From NCBI RefSeq assembly GCF_000972845.2, contig NC_040032.1, positions 11,072,334-11,136,333 of the forward strand: a DNA stretch of 64,000 bases. The letters are read 5' to 3'. Source of the stretch: Larimichthys crocea. Lineage: Eukaryota; Chordata; Actinopteri; Sciaenidae. The translations under genes were made by a program, and so were the position numbers. The notes beneath the pieces were generated by a model. It saw only the letters and a list, made by a program, of their open reading frames with translations. It did not search any database and had not been told where the DNA came from. This document shows positions 23,250-35,100 of the stretch, piece by piece. Each line of letters opens with the position of its first letter. Position 1 is the stretch's first letter.

Positions 23250-24093
23250 CTACTCTGTGTTTCAGAATTGTATTGACTAAAGATGATAAGTGTTACGGCC
23301 AGTCAGGCGACATGAAAGGTGACCAATTCTGTCTCTTATGAAGAGTCTGGCAGATCTTTGCAGCCTTCACAGAACTGATTTTCATTAGAAGTCTAAAAAG
23401 AATGACTATGCACAATATGGCAAATGTATTGTGTAGAAATATGGGCTGAAGTATTACAGAGCTGCAACATCCAAGAAGTATGTACTTATTATTTTAGGCT
23501 AATGTGCACTACAAAGGTTTCTGCTGCTTGTTTAGTGTAGATAATTATTGCCTCATCAGGGAGTGTTGGGGGGGGTTTGGCAAGGTGACTACTGCAGTAT
23601 GCATTTGTCTACCTCAGTAGGATGTAGCAAACAAAGCAGCGAGGGGACCATAACATGTATTTATTGTAAAACTGCCTTTTTACTTTTGACTGTTGGAAGT
23701 CTGGACCTGAATTCACGAAGCATCGAAGAGCAAACGGCTGATTCATGCCTTATGTTTTTGCACATGTGAGCGGGGTCGCTGCAGCTAGGGATGCTTCCAC
23801 GCATCTCCAGTAAGAGAAGAAAAGCAAAAAAAATTGAAAATGTAGTATTTGCCAGTGCTGCACAGATGGCTACTGGCCATTATGGGATATCTGTTTATCC
23901 AGCAGTGTGAACATTGGGTGCACTTCAAAACCCGAGCGGCCGGGTTGGAGCGTGGTTTCCTCTCCGCTCTGTGCGGCAGGTCAACGAAATACCACGAGTA
24001 CAAACAACGTCGTAAATGATTTTTCACACTGTCTAAGTGGAAAATGTTCTGCAGTGTCTTTGCAGCACTTAAAGGCCGTAAAATATAAAATGA

Positions 24094-24099
24094 AATAAA
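24094..24099 (+). promoter_or_regulatory. AATAAA, possible proximal polyA signal of msantd2
   Basis: Canonical hexamer 845 bases after the stop codon. Use of this site would give a shorter transcript. Confidence 0.4.
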
Positions 24100-24877
24100 G
24101 TTTATCAGAGCATTTCTACCCCCTGCTGACAGCTTCAGTGTCATACCTGCTGTGGTAAGACCAAATGGAGCATTTCAAGCTCTCTTGCATTGTCTTTTAT
24201 AGCTCTAAGGCACGTTCAAACAATTGACCAGGCTGGTGCAATTCAGAGTTTTGCTTTTGCACAAGCAAAATCTGTTGCACCCAACGCTGAATGTTGGCTT
24301 TGTTAGATATTCTGAAGTCCAAAAATGATAAATTCCTGATGTTACACTGGATAAATATACAGTGTACATTGGGGGCCAGTACTTTGGAGCATCTCTAGCT
24401 GCAGCTGTGGGGTTGTGGGACTTATTAGACCGACATAACACATAATCGTGCCAGTGGTTGTGATAATCTTCTTACAGGTGTAAACCAGGCCACAGGGCAA
24501 AAGGAATTCCAGTAAGACTGTAAGCTGCAGAGTTCAACTCATCCCCGATCAACAATCAAACTGAATTCTTGATGAACATGATTCCTGAGGTTATGTGCAA
24601 TGTGCCAGGAAAAGGACTGTGTGGAGGAGAATCAAACAGAAGTCCATAATGAATCTATGTATAGGAAATCTACCTTATATATCTATAATATATAAATATA
24701 TTTAAGAATATTGATGTTCTTGAGCATTCCGGCTTTTGCAGACTTGCAACGTTCATTTGTTTGGGTATACAGTATATAAAGATGAATATGATATTTTCTA
24801 TTTTATTGGTTGACACCATGTCTTGTATGTGATCGTTTGGAAGTCACTGTCTTGTATGTTTACATGTTTGAAAAAAC

Positions 24878-24883
24878 AATAAA
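24878..24883 (+). promoter_or_regulatory. AATAAA, likely distal polyA signal of msantd2
   Basis: Hexamer followed within 30-50 bases by a GT/T-rich element (ggtttgtgtctgttcgtctg at about 24920), the expected arrangement for a functional cleavage site. Confidence 0.55.
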
Positions 24884-25099
24884 TGGGGCACTCACTGTCA
24901 TTTGCCACACAGTGAAAAATGGTTTGTGTCTGTTCGTCTGAGCTGTGGATGACGTCAGATGGCGCATGTGTGCATGTGTAGGATACGTCGAGATTAACCA
25001 AGTTTACAGACTGTTTGGAAGGAGAAGTCTGTGTTCAGGTCTGCTGACATCGCTCTGGCTCTTGGTGTACAGATGTCAGTCATCTTATTTCTTCTCTAG

Positions 25100-25152
25100 T
25101 GACTGGGACATTCCTCCTAGAGTGAGTGAATTTCCCCGTGTGGGATCATTAA
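25100..25152 (+). mobile_element. SINE/LINE tail fragment
   Basis: The block gagtgagtgaatttccccgt, then gtgggatcattaaac, matches the tail type seen at 18996-19030, without the final simple repeat. Confidence 0.5.
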
Positions 25153-25192
25153 ACTGTTGTAATCACGTCGGTAATAAAATGGTGAACACGGT

Positions 25193-25500
25193 AAGTCAAC
25201 TTTATTATCAATGCTTCCATATGTACAGGACATACAGAGAATTGAAACTGTGTTTCCCTCTTATCCCAGTGCAAACAGCAATAAACACGAAATATAAAAT
25301 ATAAGTAAAAGATGTAAAAAATAAAATAAAAATATATACAAGCTAAAAGACATCCAAGAAAAGACAGTGGCAAATCTGGAAGATATAAATAGTATAAAAA
25401 TATGGCACAGTATAAACAGAATTATCAGTATAAATATAAACGGCAGTATGGACAGTGAGATCTATCAAAATGAAATATGTATACAGAGTATACATTACAC
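25193..25500 (-). mobile_element. teleost interspersed repeat, probable non-LTR 3' region
   Basis: Opens aagtcaactttattatcaat, then caggacatacagagaattga and ccctcttatcccagtgcaaa, followed by A-rich sequence with repeated tataaat motifs. I recognise this order from a common teleost repeat; the strand is inferred from the A-rich text as written and the ttttatt-type start. Boundaries are approximate. Confidence 0.55.
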
Positions 25501-28098
25501 CTCTTGCATATTAGCATGGTGGCATCATTTTTTGTTGCTCATTTAATAACGTACTTTAAAAGATCACTGTGATTATGTGGTTTGTAATTTCAGTGAAACA
25601 TGTAATTCACCCGCAGAGCCAGAAGATGGCCTCAGACAGCTACTGGTTAAAAAAAAGCCCCCACATGGTAACAGAGACGACTTCAAGTTCATGTCACTGT
25701 GGAATAAAATGTATTGATTTGAAAGATATTAATTTGTCATTTTAAAAGAAACAAACACAAAACAGAGAGACGACCTGAGGAATAATTCAAAGGTTCCTAT
25801 GAGGGAGGACACACTGTGCACGTCTGTGATGTATGTGCACAGAGACAATGCCCTGACCTTTCAGAAGGTAGCCTTTGAAACTGGAACACATCTTTTTTTT
25901 TTCCTCTCTCTGAACACTCGCATCTAAAAACAGCATCATAAGAATGAGACTGAACAAATGTGACATTACAACAAATGAGCAGAATCAATAAATCTATTTT
26001 TCACACTGTACAACGCGCTGAGACGCCAACACCAATGGAAAGGCGTGTTCTGCATTTTATGAATAAAATGTCTCGCTCGGTCGCTCGGTTAATAATTAAT
26101 GTTACATTTTGCCATTCACTATTTTATTTACAATGTAGGTGCAAAATATTTCTGACTCAATGATTGAAAACACACATACATAATGTAAATAAATATTTCA
26201 TTAGGCCTTGCTGTTGTATATTTGATGGGCCTGTTTGCTTGCTAGAATTTCCGCTTAATGTCAGTTTTAATAATCTGTGTTGGTGATTTGTCATCCGAGC
26301 GTTAGACCAACTGTATATTGTGTTGCCTGGCTGCAGAGAGCATTAAAATTTAACAAAAACATAGTTTTCATTTCATTATTTGTTCGGCGCATACCGCAGG
26401 TGAACCCTTCAAGAAATCAATCAGCTTCACTTCAACGAGCTATGAACAACATGTTCTCCTCGACAGCCACATTTGAAATATGAATACATGACCTGAAGCC
26501 AAATCAAACAAATGCTAAACTGATCAAAGAACCTCCAACCTCAACTGCACCCTCTGAATCTATACAGTGTCCACAAGAAGAAGAAGGAGGACAGGTCTTT
26601 GATCAGTAAGCAGGGCTCTGCTTTTAAATCAAATATCTAGGGCAGTAACGGACATAAGCCAATGACACTTGTACGCAGGTTTATGTTGATTCCGTGCATC
26701 AAGACTATAGAGTGTAATCTGAGATAATCTGATCATCGAAACAATAGATTCTCACACTGTGGTCCTGAGTGTCTATAGGCTGCACCGGATGACCGATGAC
26801 CAGTGAAATTCCACTGCACGCCAGCACTCCTGCTCCTCTGCAGGCTGCAGGGAGTGCCAGGCTTGATTCTCCTGAATAGCAATAGCAAACAGTGTCGACT
26901 GAATATTCATGCTTTCTTCCGTTGTACTCGAGACCTTGATGATGTTCTCACCTTGAATAAGAATGTAGTTCCTCATTGTAGGGCCATGCGTGGATGTAAT
27001 AAAGTAGTTCCAAAAGTGTGTCATGACAGAACGACTGCGTACGCTGTTAAACAAAATGTTCATGCTCACAGTGCGTTATGTTTGTATGTGTAGGTGTACA
27101 TAAAACACTATGTAATGCACCTGTGTGCGTCCATACTGCTGCACCAGATCTGGATGAGGTTGTTATGATGATGAATGCTGTCCCCCTTTTTAACGCCCTC
27201 TTTTCTTTCAGCAAATAAAACAAGTAAAGGTTAGGAAAGAAAGGACATTTCTTGAATGCATCATTAAGTAGATAATTAATTGGCACAGAGCAACATGTTT
27301 GACCTCCAGGTGTCAGGTTTGCTCATCATTTGAACAGACTTTGTTCTGTGTTTGGATTCGGCGGTCTTGTCCAGAATCCAGTATTAGCCCTTTCTGCCTT
27401 GCTCGAATTATATTTGCAACCAAAATAAAAACCCGGCCTGTTTTGACAGCTTTGCTGTAGATTTCAGCTGGAGGCCCAGATGCAATTTACAACGACACAA
27501 CAAAATCCTACTCCCATGAGGCCCATCGGAGCGTGCTTCTTTGGATTTAATCACAGGAATAACCCTTGCTCACCTCTCATAATTGAGCAGTCCTCCTGCA
27601 TTAGCCTCAGCCTTGTTGCTGAGGCAACTGGGGCCGACCTTTGTAAAATGAAATAAGGGGGTCTGACCACCTCGGAGAGCACAGGTCAGTCCATATTTTT
27701 AACATCGGTGGGGTGAGCTCACCTTGGGAATTCACGTCAAGCTGAGTCCGGCCTGTTTTCTCTGCTTTCAGACGCACGCCTCTTCACACATGATAGAACA
27801 GGAGCTGAAGATCTTCAAAGGGGAGACTGGGGAGGGGGGAAGGATGGAGCTTTATAGTTGTGTGGGTTTGGAAATAGGCTTATTGCAAAAAAAAAAGCTT
27901 GAGCTGGGATATTTGACACAGGCAATTTGCACGCAGGAGTATGCCTGCCTAGAATTTGATGAAAAAAACATTTTTTTGCTGAGGCACATTCAGGTCCCGA
28001 CAGGTCAGCGGTGATGTGGTGTTTAGGGGACTTGAGGAAATTATCATATAATGTTCATTCATTTTACACCTATACTGGGGAAAATATAGCTTGACTGA

Positions 28099-28103
<5 letters not shown>

Positions 28104-28138
<35 letters not shown>
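28104..28138. repeat. (CA)n microsatellite
   Basis: 35 bases of CA repeat, read directly. Confidence 0.97.
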
Positions 28139-28141
<3 letters not shown>

Positions 28142-28237
28142 CTTCTATACACAAAGTAATGTGATTACTCCCACTGCCACTATTCTTTGCTTTTGAGAAA
28201 TACTGGAAAAACATAAAATCATATTTTCTCTTTTCGC

Positions 28238-28319
28238 AGTCTGTTACAGTTGTGAAGATCACAGATTCAGAATCATATAGTCTGTTACAGTTGTGAAGAT
28301 CACAGATTCAGAATCATAT
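28238..28319 (+). repeat. perfect 41-bp tandem duplication
   Basis: Unit 28238-28278 (agtctgttacagttgtgaag to gaatcatat) is repeated exactly at 28279-28319. No coding content. Confidence 0.97.
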
Positions 28320-28581
28320 CCAATATATTTCACATGAAAAGCAGCTTTTACACCTGCACATAACACAGGACAGGTGTACCTGCGTCAAGCTGTGACATAT
28401 TTAACGGATGTCAGTCAGGTTTGCTTTCAAAATAAGAGCTGGCAGTCCAGGAAAATCATTCAACCAAATGCTGTGTGTAAAAAGTGGGATTTATTTTTAT
28501 GCTCATCACCGGAAACAGTCCGGTTAATACTGAGATGAACTCGAGCCCAGCGCGCTCGCTGAGGTGGCACGGTTCTCCCCC

Positions 28582-28582
28582 C

Positions 28583-28620
<38 letters not shown>

Positions 28621-28663
28621 AGGTCTCTCTCTCTCCCTCTCTCTCTCTCTCTTTCTCTCTCTC
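28582..28663. repeat. (CT)n / (GA)n tract
   Basis: Interrupted CT dinucleotide repeat of about 80 bases. It lies about 330 bases upstream of the TATA box at 28996, and can act as a GAGA-type element or simply be a microsatellite. It produces spurious Arg/Glu and Ser/Leu reading frames. Confidence 0.95.
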
Positions 28664-28995
28664 AGGAAAAAGGACACAGGATGACAACTTGCAGAGTTGA
28701 AGTCGCCGCCGTGTCGATAAGGACTGAACTGCAGATGCAGCCGAGCGTTAAGAGGAGGAGGAGAAGGGTCGCGCAGAGTCAGAGGTGCTGATCCAATTTA
28801 CGCATCACTTTATTTCCATTTCAGCGCAAACTCCGAGCAGAGAGAGGGGAACGATTCCTGCAGCGGTGCTGGGGTTGGACGTCTTCTTCCACATTTCCTC
28901 ACCTGAAGTGTCCCTCACCTTCCCTCCCCGGCTCGATTGAAGGAAAACCACTTGACAGACTTGAAGAGCTTTGCCCCGAGGCGAAGCAGAGCTCA

Positions 28996-29003
28996 TATAT
29001 AAA
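28996..29003 (+). promoter_or_regulatory. TATA box of the 29-kb gene
   Basis: TATATAAA at 28996-29003 predicts transcription start at about 29026-29032, which leaves a 5' UTR of about 30 bases before the ATG at 29058. Upstream sequence has TTCC (ETS-type core) motifs near 28887-28899 and a cacctg E-box nearby, which would suit an endothelial gene (inference). Confidence 0.6.
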
Positions 29004-29057
29004 GCCGGGTGAAGGACACTAACACGCTGAGAAGTGGAAACTGTGGCTGCATCAACC

Positions 29058-29124
29058 ATGGAGGTCTATATCACTTGGAGGAAACTTACTTTGCTCTCAT
29101 TCACCTTCGTGTGGGGGCTCTCAG
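29058..29124 (+). CDS. esam: first coding exon, signal peptide; probably esam (endothelial cell adhesion molecule)
   Basis: The ATG sits in good context (caaccATGG), 55 bases after a TATA box. The exon encodes MEVYITWRKLTLLSFTFVWG then LS and one more base, ending TCAG|GTCAGT. This is a basic residue pair followed by a hydrophobic core, i.e. a secretory signal peptide, with a phase-1 donor. That is the usual first-exon structure of immunoglobulin-superfamily membrane proteins. Reading on without splicing meets a stop at once (GGT CAG TGA). In human, ESAM lies directly downstream of MSANTD2 on the same strand, as this exon does here. ESAM is a junctional adhesion protein of endothelium and platelets with two Ig domains. 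No Ig exon is visible in the remaining 35 kb, so the identity rests on synteny and exon type. Alternatives are another secreted or Ig-type gene, or chance. Confidence 0.5.
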
Positions 29125-32100
29125 GTCAGTGAAGAACTTATTTTCACATTTGATTCATTTTATTTTTGTGTTTCACACACACCTTAATATCTCAGGTGTG
29201 TTTGGACCTGAAATCGGGTTAATGATGATAATAATTTAGAATTAAACTACATTTCTCCTCTATTTTTAACCCACTTTTTCCCTTCTCATCATGTAAAGCA
29301 CGTTTCCTAGATGAAACCATGCAGACATAATTCACCGTAGCCTAATAACTAATGAGGAAATAACACAAAGGTCTGCTCCTGGTCCTGTTCTGCGTGCCAG
29401 AGGATGGAGAGGTTGGATTGAAAAGCTGAAACACCTGTTTGTTTTTCACAGGATTTGAAACAAGTGTGTTACACATGATTATGTCTTCCAGGGAAGAATA
29501 ATCCCTTTATAGCTGCTGCAACATTGGCTCTGCCATCACTGTCTCTCTCTCTCTAGCAATGTATTAAACCCTTACTTTCAGTGTACAGTACACGCAGCCT
29601 ACTTTCCCCCCTCCATCTCTTTGATTTAGAAATTGGGGCACGGTACAGCTGCTTGAGTGTTTTGCAAATGTTTTTAAGGAATGAGAAGTTTTAAATGATT
29701 AATCCAGGTAAAATTTTGAACAGCGTTATCTAGAGGGGGCGCATCATCTTACACTTGACAGGAAAAGATTATTGTGATTTTTTTTTTGTTGCCAGAGGCA
29801 AGTTTAGTCTCCATTAGGTCACACGAACCTCTTTAAATAGCAACAAGGGATTTCTCTAAGTTCATATTCATGCGTCATGATTTTTAAATCACTCACACTT
29901 TGGTCCATGAACGCCTCTGACGTTCACGTTTAACGTGGCCACAGATTTCTTCCTCACGAACCCTCCTGCTCTCACATGGAAGAACAGGAGATATCCATTT
30001 AAAGTCAGGCGGCTCCATCTGCTTCAGGTGAGTGCGTGTCAGTTCCGACTGACAAGGCTTGTGACTTTCATTTTAGGCCTGTGAGACATTTCACATTTTC
30101 TCTCGGCTGCTCAAAGCTCATGTTGCCAAAACAATCCCATGTGCTGACACAGGCAATCCCAGGCCTGCTTGTTAACCCCCCCGAGCGGCGGGTAATACCT
30201 GAGAAATGCAACCATCTTACAAAACAGAGCCCATTAGTATTAAGACACCCTTAAGGCATTTGAACAAGTGATTGCTAGTTCTGTTTTCTAGTGACTAATC
30301 TGGAGGAGCAGGCTGTGATTCAGAGTCACACCACAACAGGACAATACTAGTAGCTGACCTTGACCTGTTTGACTCACCATCAATCGCCCTGCAGGTGTGT
30401 CCTGAAAACACTGCTCAAGATACAGAAAGGAAGTGTTCATGAATAGCGGCCTGTGGCAACAGGAAGAGCTGAGCACTCCTTCAGTCCCCTGATGTAGCCG
30501 AGTCCGTTAGAGCAGGAAGTGAGCAAACGTCCTTCCACAAACAAGATAAGACCTCATTTGATGTTTTCAGTCAAGAATCGGAGCAGTGGGGGGAGAATGT
30601 TATCGGACGCTGTTGATGAGTGATCGCGGTCACGTAAAGAAGCAGCATGTGATTTCAAATCTCCACTGGCTGTTTGACTCACTCATTTGCGCGTCAGCGT
30701 ATGTGCTCTGTCTTTTATCCAATGTCAGCCAGGATCAGCTCCGGGCACGCCACCAGCCTCTGAAGCGAGTGAAGCTAATGGACGGATGGAAATATAAACG
30801 AAACATTTCATCATTAGACTCACAAATGTAGGAATCTGCTGCTTTTTCTCCTCTTGCATAATAGAAAATTTTATATTTTGTGGTTTCGGACTGTTGATGA
30901 GAGACTTTAGAAGATTTGATGACACCTGACTGGGCTTCAGGAAGTTCATTGTTACTTTTTAAAAATTTAATTTGGCACCAAACTTCTGTGCTTCCTCTCA
31001 GCAGTTTATAGCTTTATAATAAACTTTGCCTCTTAATCGCATGAACCCATTAAGATCGTCTCAGTGAAGTTGTGTTTGGATCAGCTAATTTGATTGCATT
31101 AGCTTGGGTTCAATAGGCGGTGTGCAGATTACGCACTGTTTTCTAATTGCTTAAATTAATTTACCCTCATTCTCATATTGTTTCACTTCACTCCAGTAAA
31201 TCCTCGTCACTTGATTTACGGTTTTATTCTCTGAAGCGTCTGGTTTAGGCCCATTCATGTTACCTGGACAGCCTGAGTAGGAACACAGAGATATTCAGTC
31301 AGTAAATAATTACAGGCCAACTCAAATTTTTAGTATGCGGATTGAAAAATAGCACAAATTGGGGTTGTCCAAAATTGTCGATGGATTGTTCCCAGCTCCA
31401 ATAAAATGGACAGTGTGCAATGGAAAGAGCCATTTTGTTATTCCTGACATTGACACTGTGTTTCAGTGATATGTGTGTGGGTGTGTGTGTGATGTGAATG
31501 CATTTACATGAGCACATGCGTTAATCTTGAAGCTAGATGTTCCTTATCAAAGGCCAGTTGTTCATGGCGGCGATGTATAAGCCATGCCTTATCTCTCGAC
31601 TAGCCGTTCTACAATTACACTTCTATTCCGGACACACCATCTGGCAAAAGAACATCTTCATTTGTTTTCCAGGTTGGTCCCACAATGGACTTTACTTATT
31701 TAACAAGGTCAATCCATACGGGCTTCAAAGGCTCCGTTGGGGATGGGGGTGAAAGGAGAACTGCGCTGCCACTGCTGATTTTCAGTGGCAACGCTCAGTG
31801 ATTTAGAGTAGTGAATGAGGAGGTTACAAGCATTATTTTTAACTATGTGCTGTATATTATTTTAACTCATGGCCCCTTAGGGCACTGATCCTTTCCCCAT
31901 TAGAACACAGCATGTTTTAAAGCTCGGCATACTGACAATGTGGCAACATCGCTTTGTTTCCCGTCTCACTCCCTATTGTTACCCTGACGACACTTCATCC
32001 CAAAATATATTATATGTCCCATAGGGAGGGCCATGGCATGCAGTTTGCACCAAGTCACAACTATAGCCTTATCTCTAATTGCCTATTTCTTAGAATAATA

Positions 32101-35100
32101 CCAAATGGATGTGCAGCAAAGCCCCTTTCCACTTTGAGCCGGGATTACAGCAGTTTGAAGCCTGCGGTCCTCATGTATGTGTCCCCAGCAACTGGTGCAA
32201 TTTTGATTTGAGGAAGGAGACTGAGGGATTTATCAGTACATACGTAATGATACGGAAATACAACAGTGAACTCTTTTTCCCCTTCGGCGAGGCAGTTTGA
32301 TGTCCAATCGTCAGTCCGTGCGAATGTGCCAGTGCCTCTTGTAATCCCGTGTATTTACACCCACTGGCACCCTGTACAAGGCCCAGGAGAACAAGAACCT
32401 GAAAGGAGATTAGTGCAGGTTCAACCTCACGCTGATGGGTAAAGAGAGAGCCATCGCTGTCCGAGACATTTTACATAGCTTCGATCATGGCATCTTAACA
32501 TGCTTCTCCATTTCAGTCTTTTCCCCTCATACCTGTGGAAACTTGAATATAAAAATATAGTCTTCAAACAGAGGCTCTGATGTTATGTCTTTTCAATAAC
32601 GTGCTACCATGTAGGAACTACACAACACAAAGACACAAAATGACTAAAGTGACATGTGCTTCTGTTGCATCTTTGTAGTCATTTTGCATCTTTTTGTAGT
32701 TGCTTTGCATCTCTTTGTCGTCATTTTGTGTTTCTTTGTAGTTATTTTGTTTCTTCTCTTTGTTGTCATTTTGCACTTCTTTGTTATTTTGTATTGTTTT
32801 GCATCTTTTTCAGACTGTATCTCTTTGTAGTAGTTTTGTATTTAATTTGAAGTCGTTTTGTGACTCTTTGTATTATTATTTTTTTGCTTTTTGTAGTAAT
32901 TTTCGTAATCTCTTTTTAACTGCATCTCATTTTGGATCTCTTTTTTCTCGTTTTGTGTCATTTGTAATCACTTTGCATCTCTTTGTTTCTTGGTGGACAT
33001 TCAATCAAATAACCACAGTCACTTCAAACAGAGGCTCGGGCTTGTATATTGATACTTTAATCTTAGTTTCATTATAAAAAATACTGCAATTAAGCCTGGG
33101 GGTCATGTAAACACCTTAATCTAATTATATTACCTTAATTAAAGTCACATTCACAGGATTAATGCTGTGATTAAAGAATGTGGAGCACTGCAGTATTAGC
33201 TGCATATATTAAAGGCTGCATTGACCTCTAAAGTCCATGTTCAGGCTAACCATTAGAGGTTTGACAAGTTGCAACTCCTGCCCCACATTCACTGAGTTAC
33301 TACTATTTTTAAGCATACACAAACATTCATATTTTTAGTCCCGACATGAGATAAACTGTGAGAAACTGCCATAGGAGCAACAGTAACTAGCTGTTTGGAG
33401 ATATCTGGATGTCACTGTCACATGTTCATGTAAATACATGAAAACAGAAATTTATGAATTATCTTCAGAGGCAAATTAGAGGAGTGTGTGCATGCAAACA
33501 TAGACAGTAAGAAGCAGTGAGTCAGTGCTAGCCATGACATGCATGTTGGGATTTGCGGATATGTTGGTTGTCCCTTTCCTGGACTTCCTCTGATGTTACA
33601 TCTCGATCCATGGACCCAGAAAGGGAAAAGGCCTCCCCTCAGGGGTCATGAGAAAGGCACTGGGTGACTTTCCCAACGTTGGGCCCTGGCCTGGGGACTC
33701 TTAAAGGCGCAGACACACAAAATGTACTTCCTTAATCTTTCTCTTCCTCATAGAAGAATCCAACGTCACCCTACCCGTATGGGCAGAGAGGCCATACATG
33801 GCTGCTGATATTTTGAGTGACTGATGCTCTGATAGAAATCTCTGGTGGTCAGTAAAACATTGGTTTTGTGTATTGTTTTGCATATGGGCTACATAAACAG
33901 AGTTATTTCCAGTCGACCTTTGACACTAACTATTTACTGACAATAATAGTTTCCCTCAACAAATGTATACACAAATAAACACTCTATTTATAGAGACTTC
34001 ATCATAAAGTCCGTAGGGTTTGTCCCAAGTTATAATAATGCTGCTGAACTGCAGCACAATACAAGACGACGGTGTCAGCCTGATAAACTCCTAATATAAG
34101 GCTGCCTGTGATGCAACTGTAGCCAGAGGTTTGACAGCACGCTGGATAATGACTATTTACAGCCAAGAGAGCCGCAGAAGGCTTATGAGGTGGTTCTTAA
34201 GGCCAGTCTGGCATCATTACTGGGTATTCCCCATCTACATTCATCCTCACACCAGGCTGCCTCTTTTTCTATCTGCCCCTGGATTGAGTACAGAAACCAC
34301 TAATAATAACTAATAGGTCACTGACTTGGTGATCAGCATAGCTATTACTGACTTAAAGCACTGTAGAAAGATATTTAATTTCAATTTAATTGTTCTATTT
34401 AATTGACATTTTATCACAAAAGGGTAGAGAGCATTAGATACATGGAAATGATCCCAACAAAACGAGACGTTTTCTGAAATCTGATCTTTGGAGAAGCAGG
34501 AACAGTCACCCTGATGCTGATGTAGTGTAAATCTAAATCTGTAAAAATATTCTCTGTGCCTTCCCAGAATGGAATGAGAGAAAAGAGCATAATGTAATAT
34601 TTCAACAGATGAATACACAAATGTAAATCATACAAAAATAGTCAGGCATAAGCCCACTTCAATTGTAGAGAAACAAAACATTCACAGGGTTTCAGTTGCA
34701 TTACTGCCCTCTGTGCCTGTAGTAGATCCAGAACAATTAATCCATTAGTTGAGTTAATAAAAATCAGAAAAATAACACATCTATTCTGAAAAAGGTATAA
34801 ATTAAATCAAAATGACAAAACATTTTGCCCTACACAAGCAACACTTTTGAAAGAGGAAGAGAAAAAAAAACAACAAGACATATTAAACCCCAAAATGTGA
34901 ACCTGTACCCTTCAAATTAAAAGTCTGATTGCATTATTCATTAATTAAGCAATACAGGAATCTATAATGCTCTGTTCATAACTTTGATTTAAAGAACACA
35001 ACAGTGACCTGACAAAAGCAGTCAGTCCAGGGTCCGTGTTGTTATTTAAAATCAATATTTTATTAGTAACAACTGATTCCTGTAATCCCATGAGACGTGG

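Larger units (their letters stand above)
23250..24900 (+). other. msantd2: msantd2 3' UTR
   Basis: Begins after the stop codon and has two plausible polyA signals, at 24094 and 24878. No reading frame here is convincing. Confidence 0.6.
24901..28570. other. intergenic between msantd2 and the 29-kb gene start
   Basis: No convincing exon. It contains a LINE/SINE tail (25100-25152), a diverged interspersed repeat (25193-25500), an (AC)n run and a perfect 41-bp tandem duplication, each listed separately. Confidence 0.6.

Noticed and set aside
28104..28138. Regularly spaced repeats as a CRISPR-like array
   Set aside because: Simple dinucleotide microsatellite in vertebrate DNA.
28456..28684. Arg/Glu-rich and Ser/Leu-rich ORFs on both strands
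   Set aside because: Translation of a (CT)n microsatellite.
32656..33077. Cys/Phe-rich ORFs resembling repeats of seven residues
   Set aside because: The periodicity comes from the 21-bp minisatellite.
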